DNA of 41,332 nt from Actinomycetota bacterium (GTDB lineage: Bacteria; Actinomycetota; Actinomycetes; Nanopelagicales; Nanopelagicaceae), in contig WLOF01000004.1 of NCBI GenBank assembly GCA_009699375.1, positions 1-41,332 of the forward strand. The letters run 5' to 3'. Positions 1-6,405 of this stretch are shown in pieces. The notes under the pieces are model-generated. The model saw nothing but the letters and a program-made list of their open reading frames with translations. It did not search any database and was not told where the DNA came from. The position numbers were made by a program, and so were the translations under genes. Numbering within the stretch: the stretch's first letter is position 1; the number at the start of each line of letters is the position of its first letter.

Positions 1-243
1 ACCACCAAGTACTCGATCTAATTCGCTGACACCAGTGGATCGTGCTGTTGCACTAGTGAGATCTACATGGCCAATGGGAGTTGCAACATGACTCACTGCA
101 CCAGGTACAAGTGAAAGCCTCTTAGGTGCCGAAATTTCTTCTACGCTTCCCCACACTTGGCATTCGCCACAACGACCTACCCATTTATTTGTAGTCCAAC
201 CGCATTCAACACAGCGGAACGGATCTTTCTCGGGCTTAGCCAT
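1..243 (-). CDS. radA: DNA repair protein RadA, N-terminal part (runs off the left edge)
   Basis: RadA is a RecA-like, DnaB-type ATPase that helps process branched recombination intermediates. Only the first 81 codons are in the window, and the ORF track missed them because the gene is cut by the edge. The reverse strand reads MAKPEKDPFRCVECGWTTNK, then a second cysteine pair, CGEC. This is the four-cysteine zinc finger that opens RadA (CxxC near residues 11-14, CxxC near 25-28). A linker follows, then STGVSELDRVLGG, the segment just before the Walker A loop in RadA. The ATPase and Lon-like domains lie outside the window. The ATG at 243 has no Shine-Dalgarno but a TAGGCT hexamer six bases upstream, suggesting a leaderless message. 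The family call is firm; completeness cannot be judged. Confidence 0.93.
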   Translation of the reverse strand, partial: MAKPEKDPFRCVECGWTTNKWVGRCGECQVWGSVEEISAPKRLSLVPGAVSHVATPIGHVDLTSATARSTGVSELDRVLGG

Positions 244-249
244 GGGTAC

Positions 250-255
250 AGCCTA
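250..255 (-). promoter_or_regulatory. Putative -10 element of radA (leaderless)
   Basis: TAGGCT on the minus strand ends six bases before the radA ATG. No purine-rich ribosome site lies between. Transcription would begin at or very near the start codon. No good -35 is visible. Confidence 0.5.
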
Positions 256-269
256 GAGCGAAGGACTGA

Positions 270-1079
270 CTACTTCTTGTTAGCCAATGTGGCTGGGTGC
301 TGGATGACAAATAAAGGCAGCTTGCGCGCATCAACTTCTTTTATTGCCCGAACTCGGTCATCGCAATGCTTGGCCAAGATGTTGTAAGCGTCCTGTCCCA
401 TGAGCGCTATGAGTTCAGTTCGGTTAGATATGTAAACCGGCTCGCTCCCAACATGGGCATCGGTATTGCTTGTGCAGTACCAATCGAAGTCATCTCCGCC
501 ATCGCCCCACGCAAGTCTTTCGTATTCACCAATAACCGTTACAGAATATTCGCGTTCGCCAACTTCGCGAACTTCAAAACTTCTACGAAGTGGCAATTGC
601 CAACAGACATCTGGCTTTGTATCAACAAAGTGACGGTTTTCTTTTTCCGCTAGATGGTGAAGAACGCAACCAAATGAACCTGTATACCCGGGTGCTTCGT
701 ACCCTTTGCGATTAAGGAAGATGCATGAATCATTTATAGTTTTGGTCTTGCGGTCCCCATCACTGTCTTTGTCACTAATATTTAATTTTCCACCAGGACG
801 TTTTGGTTGTGCTTGTTCAAAGAATTGCCACATTTCCGGTGTGAGATCCTGTGCTGCTTTGAGAACTCTGGCCTCGTCATTTTCATCTGAATACATTGCG
901 CCTTCAGTACAGCAACCATCATTTGGCCGATCCGCAAAAACACCTTTACAGCCATTGCCATAAATACAGGTCCAAAATGAGGTCAACCAGGTCAGGTCAC
1001 ACTTAAAAATTTCTTCCGCGTCGTTTGGATCTGTAAATTCAATCCAATCGCGCGCAAATCCTGGCTTCATTTCAGACAT
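270..1079 (-). CDS. Cysteine-rich conserved protein, YkgJ/DUF3109-like, function unknown
   Basis: I do not recognise this gene with certainty. The 269-residue product has no signal peptide or membrane segment and carries ten cysteines. Two groups stand out: C27, C38, C44, C56 and C57 near the N-terminus, then C119, C138 and C159. The second group has the form DSCIFLN...FGCVLHH...KPDVCWQLP, which resembles the spacing in YkgJ-type (CxxCxxCC) putative zinc- or iron-chelating proteins. The resemblance is by eye only. It lies on the same strand just upstream of radA, 26 bases away, but radA appears to have its own -10. The ATG at 1079 has a TAGGCT hexamer eight bases upstream and no Shine-Dalgarno. 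It is divergent from proC. It probably binds a metal or Fe-S cluster; the substrate is unknown. Confidence 0.7.
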   Translation of the reverse strand: MSEMKPGFARDWIEFTDPNDAEEIFKCDLTWLTSFWTCIYGNGCKGVFADRPNDGCCTEGAMYSDENDEARVLKAAQDLTPEMWQFFEQAQPKRPGGKLNISDKDSDGDRKTKTINDSCIFLNRKGYEAPGYTGSFGCVLHHLAEKENRHFVDTKPDVCWQLPLRRSFEVREVGEREYSVTVIGEYERLAWGDGGDDFDWYCTSNTDAHVGSEPVYISNRTELIALMGQDAYNILAKHCDDRVRAIKEVDARKLPLFVIQHPATLANKK

Positions 1080-1087
1080 AGGAGCAG

Positions 1088-1093
1088 AGCCTA
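1088..1093 (-). promoter_or_regulatory. Putative -10 element of the cysteine-rich gene (leaderless)
   Basis: TAGGCT on the minus strand ends eight bases before the ATG at 1079. It is the same hexamer as in front of radA. No Shine-Dalgarno is present in the eight-base gap. Confidence 0.5.
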
Positions 1094-1128
1094 CGCTTTA
1101 TTGCCTGATAACGCACATCGGTAGAAGG

Positions 1129-1134
1129 TAACCT
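1129..1134 (+). promoter_or_regulatory. Putative -10 element of proC (leaderless)
   Basis: TAACCT ends six bases before the proC ATG. The gap (TTTACT C-type sequence) holds no ribosome site. With the minus-strand TAGGCT at 1088-1093 it forms a compact divergent promoter region. Confidence 0.45.
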
Positions 1135-1140
1135 TTACTC

Positions 1141-1953
1141 ATGATGACAGGTGGCGCACCAAAGACTATTGCAGTTATTGGTGCAGGTGTAATGGGAGAG
1201 GCGCTTATCAGCGCACTCATTACATCAGGTTTTCAAAGTTCATCAATTATTATTTGTGAGAAGCGAGAAGAACGCGCAAAGGAACTCTTAGAGAAGTATC
1301 AGATAAAGGCAGGAACTCTTACTCAAGCGGTCTCAAGCGCAGATGCGCTCTTACTTGTTGTAAAGCCTCAAGATATGGGTGGAGTTCTCTCTGACATTAA
1401 AGGCTTATTGCCATCGGGTGCCCTTGTAGTTTCATTTGTCGCCGGCAAGAAAATTGAATTCATTGCCGTAGGGCTTGGTAATGCAAACCCTGTAATTCGT
1501 GTCATGCCAAATACACCGACGCTGGTTGGCGCTGGTATGGCGGCAATTTCATTAGGTGTGGGTGTTACCAATGATCAAGCATCCTTTGTTCGAGGCTTTC
1601 TAGAATCAACAGGCCGTGTGGTTGATGTGGCTGAAGATTTGCAAGATGCTGTAACTGCCCTGAGTGGATCGGGACCTGCTTACTTTTTTGCTTTTGTTGA
1701 ATCAATGATCGCTGCTGGAATTGATTTAGGACTACCAGCTGATGTTTCTTCTCAATTAGCGATTCAAACAATGATTGGTTCGGCTAAATTATTGGCAGAG
1801 TCCGGTAAGAGTCCTACAACGCTTCGCGAAAATGTTACAAGCCCAAATGGAACAACAGCTGCAGCGCTTGCAACTTTTGGGAGCGAAAACCTCTCCGAAA
1901 TTATAAAGAAAGCTATGACCTCTGCACGCAATCGCTCACAAGAACTAGCGTGA
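1141..1953 (+). CDS. proC: Pyrroline-5-carboxylate reductase
   Basis: ProC catalyses the last step of proline synthesis, the NAD(P)H-dependent reduction of 1-pyrroline-5-carboxylate to proline, in the cytoplasm. The 270-residue length is normal for the family. The N-terminus has the dinucleotide-binding fold IAVIGAGVMGEAL (residues 9-21). The middle shows VIRVMPNTP, the conserved loop of the family. The C-terminal half has the signature ALSGSGPAYFFAFVESM, which lines the substrate and dimer interface. The gene opens ATGATG; I keep the first ATG, which lies six bases after a TAACCT hexamer. A secreted protein gene starts ten bases after its stop, and ribosomal bS22 follows that, an order also seen near proC in mycobacteria. 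Confidence 0.96.
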   Translation: MMTGGAPKTIAVIGAGVMGEALISALITSGFQSSSIIICEKREERAKELLEKYQIKAGTLTQAVSSADALLLVVKPQDMGGVLSDIKGLLPSGALVVSFVAGKKIEFIAVGLGNANPVIRVMPNTPTLVGAGMAAISLGVGVTNDQASFVRGFLESTGRVVDVAEDLQDAVTALSGSGPAYFFAFVESMIAAGIDLGLPADVSSQLAIQTMIGSAKLLAESGKSPTTLRENVTSPNGTTAAALATFGSENLSEIIKKAMTSARNRSQELA

Positions 1954-1963
1954 TCCGTCAGAA

Positions 1964-3190
1964 GTGAAAAAGTTTCTTTTTTTTGCGTTAATAACCATTT
2001 TTTCACTTTCAACGCAAGCTATCTATGCAGCGCCAAAGCCTGTTGTGGCTAGAACGTTAACTCCAATGTTTACCCTGGCCGAAAATGAAAAGCCGGTCGG
2101 CTTCATAGTTTCCGGCAAAACTATTTCGTTTTTTGGTACCTCTCTCGGTGCGAATACAACAGATGGCTTTATAAAAGCCGTAGATGAAACAGGTATGACT
2201 AAATGGGAGTCCACCCTAGATTCAGGTGTCGATGAAATAGCTACGGTAGCAACCAAAAATTCTGCTGGTGATACATGGATTGTGGGATCAGGTGCAAAAC
2301 CTTTAATTACGGAGACTGCAACTGTACTGCCGACGATAACTGCACTTAATCCAGATTCAATTACTGCGGAAGCACAACTTCCAATGAGGAACGATTTAAC
2401 TCAAGTGATTGCTTGGAGAGTTTCCAGCAGTGGTCAACTATTGCAAACCCTTACCTACGACATGGGTTCACCGGTAGTTGTCCGAGCTGCGATTAGTACA
2501 GATTTTGGTATTGCGGTCGTCGGCACTTATGTGACAGATCAAGGCAATGCTGGTTTTGTTTTGCAATCTAGCTTAAACGGTTTTCTTTCAAAACCGTTGT
2601 CTATTGGAAAAAATGACACGGAATTGAATGCGCTCTCTCGTAATCCTGATAATTCACTTATCGTTTTTGGAAGTAGCACTGAAATAATTAGTGGGAAAAA
2701 GTTAATGGGCTTGCGCGACGGGATAATCGCAAATGTTTCTGCAACTGGAAAATTAGGAAACGTAGTCCGGAGTTCAAATAGTAAATCTATCCGTTCGTGG
2801 CAAAGTTCAACTTCTAATCTAGTGCTCGGTGGCAGTGCGACAATTGGCTCGAAGACTGAAGCGGTTATAACAAAATTTGCACAAAACTTGAATCCATTAT
2901 GGACCACACGCTTTGCATCGCAAACAAGTGCTTTGACATTGGATGTAACGGTGAACTCGCATTTGATGGCTTTTGTTTCTACATCGCCAATTGCAACAAT
3001 TGCTGGTTGGAAGCCAAAGAGCCCAACTTCAATCATTCTAAATTTTGATAGTAAGGGCGCTTTGATTGGGGCGTATGGGGCACCAACAGTCCTCACCCCG
3101 ATTGCTTTAGGGTTTAGTCGGGATTTGGGAGTTTTACTCCTCGGTGTGAGCGCAAAAGGCGTTTCGATTTTTCATAGCCTTCCGAGGTAA
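1964..3190 (+). CDS. Secreted protein with propeller-like repeats, function unknown
   Basis: The 408-residue product starts with a classic signal peptide: MKK, a hydrophobic run of about 16 residues, then a likely cleavage after YAA (about residue 22). The rest is rich in short beta-strand-like units. At least five look like variants of one another, each with a Gly-rich strand, then a run such as DGFIKAVDETG, DGIIANVSATG or EAVITKFAQNL, with a Trp or hydrophobic residue shortly after (near 67-85, 147-165, 195-215, 251-270, 299-318 and perhaps 356-373). This is the look of a beta-propeller of the PQQ/SBBP kind, by eye. No catalytic motif, lipobox or sorting signal is seen. The GTG start lies ten bases after proC, so the two probably share a transcript. 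The ligand and role are unknown. Confidence 0.75.
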   Translation: MKKFLFFALITIFSLSTQAIYAAPKPVVARTLTPMFTLAENEKPVGFIVSGKTISFFGTSLGANTTDGFIKAVDETGMTKWESTLDSGVDEIATVATKNSAGDTWIVGSGAKPLITETATVLPTITALNPDSITAEAQLPMRNDLTQVIAWRVSSSGQLLQTLTYDMGSPVVVRAAISTDFGIAVVGTYVTDQGNAGFVLQSSLNGFLSKPLSIGKNDTELNALSRNPDNSLIVFGSSTEIISGKKLMGLRDGIIANVSATGKLGNVVRSSNSKSIRSWQSSTSNLVLGGSATIGSKTEAVITKFAQNLNPLWTTRFASQTSALTLDVTVNSHLMAFVSTSPIATIAGWKPKSPTSIILNFDSKGALIGAYGAPTVLTPIALGFSRDLGVLLLGVSAKGVSIFHSLPR

Positions 3191-3218
3191 CCTAACCCCC
3201 TGAGGCTAATGACAGTCT

Positions 3219-3224
3219 TAACAT
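3219..3224 (+). promoter_or_regulatory. Possible -10 element of the bS22 gene
   Basis: TAACAT lies just before the strong Shine-Dalgarno of bS22 (GAAGGAGA, 3226-3233). A start point near 3231 would overlap that site, so this call is weak and bS22 may be read from the proC transcript instead. Confidence 0.25.
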
Positions 3225-3242
3225 AGAAGGAGATCGTGGCGT

Positions 3243-3344
3243 ATGGGTTCAGTAATCAAGAAGCGACGCAAGCGGATGGCGAAAAAGAAGCATAAGAAAC
3301 TTCTGAAGAAAACTCGCATTCAGCGTCGTAACGCCAAGAAGTAA
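3243..3344 (+). CDS. Small ribosomal subunit protein bS22 (33 residues)
   Basis: This gene is too short for the ORF track. It encodes [20 protein letters not shown] followed by a basic tail ending in RRNAKK, 33 residues in all. It closely matches the actinobacterial protein once annotated as an AURKAIP1/COX24-domain protein and later seen in mycobacterial ribosomes as bS22, bound to the small subunit near the decoding centre. Nearly half of the residues are Lys or Arg, as expected for an rRNA-binding peptide. A strong ribosome site, AGAAGGAGA, lies about ten bases before the ATG, unlike most first genes here. It ends 11 bases before the stop of the convergent metzincin-like gene. The position downstream of proC matches mycobacteria. 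Confidence 0.93.
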   Translation: MGSVIKKRRKRMAKKKHKKLLKKTRIQRRNAKK

Positions 3345-3355
3345 CTCTTCTAGCT

Positions 3356-5764
3356 TTATGGCTTAAGGAACGACAACTTTCCATCAACTGACGCGATCAT
3401 GTATCGAATCTTGTTAATCGTGACCCAATCGCTTTGCAGATAACCACTTCGAAGCGAATTTGTCACGAGTTTAATTGTGGGTGACTGCGTTGTTGTATTT
3501 AAATCTGCCGAACAAATTCTTGTTCCACATCCAAATGCTAGTGATTTGTAGTCAACGCTCATCGGAGAACCTGGAAGTCCATAGTTTCCAGGTTTAATGA
3601 CATTTATAGTTGTTGGTGTGTTCAAATTTGCCCAACGAAGTTGGTTGGGCTTTGGAGTTGTTGTTGGAGAAGAACTTAACCAGCCAGCAATCACGCCCGC
3701 CAAAGTTTTGTTAAGCGAAATTTCATAGCCCACAACCGCAGTAGCGCTATCAGATTTATCTAAAGTCGCGTACTTCCACGCCGACTTGGAGATCGAGGTG
3801 CGAGTAGCAAGTCGAATCTCGCCTTGAGCAATAACTTTTTGGACTATGGGCCCAATTGCTGAATCATAAAGAACTGAAATATCGCTTCCGACTGCAACTG
3901 CTTTCAAATGAAAACCAACGTCTCCGGTTGTGCGGTTATCAGTAGTTCTGTCACCGTCAACTATTTCGTATACCCATTGACCCTTTTGTGCGCTCTGGGG
4001 TTTCACGGCACCTAGCAAAATTCCTTGACTCTCATCACGATAGAAAACTTGAACTCCCGCCGCAGTTACAGCGCAAGCGTTGGAAATGCTCACGTTGTTA
4101 GCGGACCTCACTCGATTTTGTTGCTCATACGACAACACCGTTGGTCCGTTGCCATCTACTATTTCAAAAGAGAAATCAGTGTTATCAAAACTGGCGTATC
4201 TCAAATCGTTGTCTTCTAAATCTGTGTAGAAAATATGCAAGACCTGCGAACTTCCAATGCCTCCAACGCAAGCGGATATTGGGCCAGATACATCGTGCGT
4301 TGTCTTTCCACCGGACCCGCCACGACCGTCGACAGATATTTTCTTCCAAGTCTTTCCATTCCACAGAGCTAGCTTCAGAATTCCTTTGACGCTATCGGTA
4401 TAGACAATTGCCGGTTGGCCGCGGAAGTTCGTACTTACTATATGTAAGCCGTCAGCAGTTGGATCGAAAATAGTTGGAGTCCAGGAAGCTTGCGGAATCA
4501 CTACATTTGTTGGCACTGCTTCTGAAATTCCTAACGAATTTTTAGCAGCAACTGTGAATGTGTAACTTTGCCCATTCTTTAAGCCTGGAATTAAAACAGG
4601 GCTCTCGGCTGCATTCGTAGTCTGACCAGTTTTAATATTTTTGATGATGTAGCTAGATATTTGCGCGGCGCGAAGGTTTGCGGGCGGATCAAAAGTAATG
4701 ACGGCAGATTTGTCTCCCACGAGCGCTGCTTGATTTTGTGGATTTTGCGGTAATGCAATGGCAATTCCCACTGGAGGTTTCTGTCGTAAATCATCCATCA
4801 TTGCAAGCGCCAATGGGCCAGGATCACGAAATGCTTCACCCGCATTTAAGCTAGGGGTCATAACAGAATCTTTTCCAGATGATGAAAAAGTATCTTCATC
4901 CAAATGGCTCACTGAAGATCCACCGTCGTATTCACTTGGTGAATACAGCAAAGGCTTGATTCCGCCATTTGCTTTTATACCAATCGGTCCTGACCAAACT
5001 AAAGTATTTGTCATTGCTTTTCCAAGCTCGTAACTTGGTGATGGCATGTCAGCTAAGCGAGTTCCATCGGGCATTTGCGCATAGGCATCAAATGCGGTTG
5101 GCCGGACAATTTTTCCTAAGCGATAAGTTTGTGAAAGCGGATTTGTGTCATAAGAATCTGTTGAAAGAAAACCTAACCCGTGACAAATTTCATGGATGAA
5201 AACTGATTGAAGATCAAATTCAGCAGTAGTTGGCGCACCATCGCCTCGTTGATCCCAATTTCTCGTGGAATTCACTTGAATTACGATTTCTGGATTCTTT
5301 GTATCTAAATCCGTTCCAGCAAGAGCATTTGCAAGCGCAGATGGATACCAAAGAGTTGCATCAGGTGCCCCAGGAAATCCTGCAAAATAATCGACCGGCA
5401 TTGCGCTTCCCAAAATTCTTGGATCGCGAGGTCGTATCCAACTCGCTTCTACATGAATTGGGACTTTAGAAACGTAATATTTAGACCAGACATCGATTGC
5501 TGCTTGAACTTCTTTTTTCGCCCACTCAGGGAAGTTGCTATATGTAACTTGGAATGTGCTCTTTGCATCTAAGTGCGCGCCAGCAAAAGTTGTTCCCGAA
5601 AGGTGTTTGCCTCCACCATCGCCTGCGTAAAGATTTCCCCAGACGGTTGATGGAAAACGTTTAAAATGTGAATACGCATTGGCATTCGCAGGCACCAGTA
5701 ACCCAGCCAGAATCGCAATAACTGCGATCGTCGTTCGTGTCAGGTACTTGCGATTGGCGCACAT
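3356..5764 (-). CDS. Large secreted metzincin-like protein with FnIII and propeller-like domains
   Basis: The 802-residue product has a signal peptide (hydrophobic residues about 11-25, likely cleavage after ANANA near 30). Residues about 31-330 form a metalloprotease-like domain with HEICHGLGF at 191-199 and a candidate Met-turn, SVMTP, at 300-304. The usual third metzincin ligand position (HExxHxxGxxH) is Ser201, so zinc may instead be held by His287 in SHLDE, which is my inference. Residues about 335-424 look like a fibronectin type III domain, ending with YTFTVAAKNSLG. Residues 425-802 carry strand repeats such as IVYTD, IFYTD and VFYRD, each followed by a W or EIVDG run, resembling a lectin- or sialidase-like beta-propeller. 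It could be a secreted protease acting on protein or glycoprotein; the substrate is unknown. The ATG at 5764 is preceded by TACGGT eight bases away. Confidence 0.8.
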   Translation of the reverse strand: MCANRKYLTRTTIAVIAILAGLLVPANANAYSHFKRFPSTVWGNLYAGDGGGKHLSGTTFAGAHLDAKSTFQVTYSNFPEWAKKEVQAAIDVWSKYYVSKVPIHVEASWIRPRDPRILGSAMPVDYFAGFPGAPDATLWYPSALANALAGTDLDTKNPEIVIQVNSTRNWDQRGDGAPTTAEFDLQSVFIHEICHGLGFLSTDSYDTNPLSQTYRLGKIVRPTAFDAYAQMPDGTRLADMPSPSYELGKAMTNTLVWSGPIGIKANGGIKPLLYSPSEYDGGSSVSHLDEDTFSSSGKDSVMTPSLNAGEAFRDPGPLALAMMDDLRQKPPVGIAIALPQNPQNQAALVGDKSAVITFDPPANLRAAQISSYIIKNIKTGQTTNAAESPVLIPGLKNGQSYTFTVAAKNSLGISEAVPTNVVIPQASWTPTIFDPTADGLHIVSTNFRGQPAIVYTDSVKGILKLALWNGKTWKKISVDGRGGSGGKTTHDVSGPISACVGGIGSSQVLHIFYTDLEDNDLRYASFDNTDFSFEIVDGNGPTVLSYEQQNRVRSANNVSISNACAVTAAGVQVFYRDESQGILLGAVKPQSAQKGQWVYEIVDGDRTTDNRTTGDVGFHLKAVAVGSDISVLYDSAIGPIVQKVIAQGEIRLATRTSISKSAWKYATLDKSDSATAVVGYEISLNKTLAGVIAGWLSSSPTTTPKPNQLRWANLNTPTTINVIKPGNYGLPGSPMSVDYKSLAFGCGTRICSADLNTTTQSPTIKLVTNSLRSGYLQSDWVTINKIRYMIASVDGKLSFLKP

Positions 5765-5772
5765 ATGCGTAA

Positions 5773-5778
5773 ACCGTA
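5773..5778 (-). promoter_or_regulatory. Putative extended -10 of the metzincin-like gene (leaderless)
   Basis: TACGGT on the minus strand, preceded by TGA (an extended -10 form), ends eight bases before the ATG. It sits inside the 35-base gap shared with the divergent gene at 5800. Confidence 0.45.
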
Positions 5779-5799
5779 TCAGGGTGAGATGATGGACTC

Positions 5800-6144
5800 G
5801 TGGAAAATAAGACCTCAGCCAGTAAGTCTGCAGAAGAGAAAAGCGACGAACTCTTCAATCGTATTCGTAACGAACGTCCACTTACCGCCTCAGGGGTTTC
5901 CCAGCCAATCGAGCCAACGCTGGATGAAGCTCGAGCAGATCTTGCGAAAGCAATTAGCAAGATTGCGCATACAGCGCTTTCGAAAAAATATGGACCACTT
6001 GCCGGAACGATTGCTGAAACCACGGCCGTGTCAGTCCTTAAGGATTTGGAGTCTAATCTCTATCGCGCAAAAGGAGATTTTACTTTAGTGGCGCAAGAAC
6101 TCTTAGATCGCGCGCTCACCAGTCGTCAAAAAAGGAAGAAATAG
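5800..6144 (+). CDS. Small conserved-looking protein, function unknown
   Basis: I do not recognise this 114-residue protein. It appears soluble, with no signal peptide or membrane segment. A polar N-terminal 40 residues rich in Glu, Ser and Arg lead into a mostly helical region. That region includes DEARADLAKAISKIAHTALS and a Gly-containing turn (YGPLAGTIAETTA), and the protein ends in the basic tail RQKRKK. There are no cysteines and no catalytic motif. The start is a GTG, chosen because the overlapping frame from 5765 shows no protein-like pattern and the GTG frame runs cleanly into the next gene. Its stop is followed six bases later by the glutaredoxin-like gene, so they likely form an operon. 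The function is open. Confidence 0.65.
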   Translation: MENKTSASKSAEEKSDELFNRIRNERPLTASGVSQPIEPTLDEARADLAKAISKIAHTALSKKYGPLAGTIAETTAVSVLKDLESNLYRAKGDFTLVAQELLDRALTSRQKRKK

Positions 6145-6150
6145 TTTCAA

Positions 6151-6405
6151 GTGAGAAACTTAGTTACGGTTTATTCGCGTCACAATTGTCATCTTTGTGA
6201 GGTCGCACTTGAGACACTTGAACATTTACAAGGTGAGCTTGATTTTGATATTGAAAAGATTCACATTGATGGCAACTTAGACCTTGAGAAACAATATGGC
6301 GAACAAGTCCCGGTTATTTTAATTGATGGCAAGCAACATGATTTCTTTCGAGTCGATCCAGTGCGCTTTAAATCTTCCCTTGAAAAACATCGTCAGCATC
6401 AATAA
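6151..6405 (+). CDS. Glutaredoxin-like thioredoxin-fold protein
   Basis: The 84-residue product is a minimal thioredoxin fold. A first strand, LVTVYSRHNC, leads into the CHLC redox motif (C13 and C16), followed by a helix. A second strand pair includes the cis-proline segment VPVILIDG (VP near residues 49-50). The family (glutaredoxin 2-like, DUF836/YuzD-type) is common in Actinobacteria, where it lies near the SerB1-like phosphatase, as here. It probably acts in cytoplasmic thiol-disulfide exchange, but the partner is unknown. The start is GTG. Its last 38 bases overlap, tail to tail, the 3' end of the XPB gene on the other strand. Confidence 0.85.
   Translation: MRNLVTVYSRHNCHLCEVALETLEHLQGELDFDIEKIHIDGNLDLEKQYGEQVPVILIDGKQHDFFRVDPVRFKSSLEKHRQHQ

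Noticed and set aside
2539-3096. 185-codon minus-strand ORF opposite the secreted propeller-like gene
   Set aside because: It lies fully inside a plus-strand gene with a signal peptide and repeats, and its translation has no recognisable motif. It is a shadow frame.
5661-6023. 120-codon minus-strand ORF across the divergent starts near 5764-5800
   Set aside because: It covers the promoter region and the start of two real genes, and has no family-like pattern.
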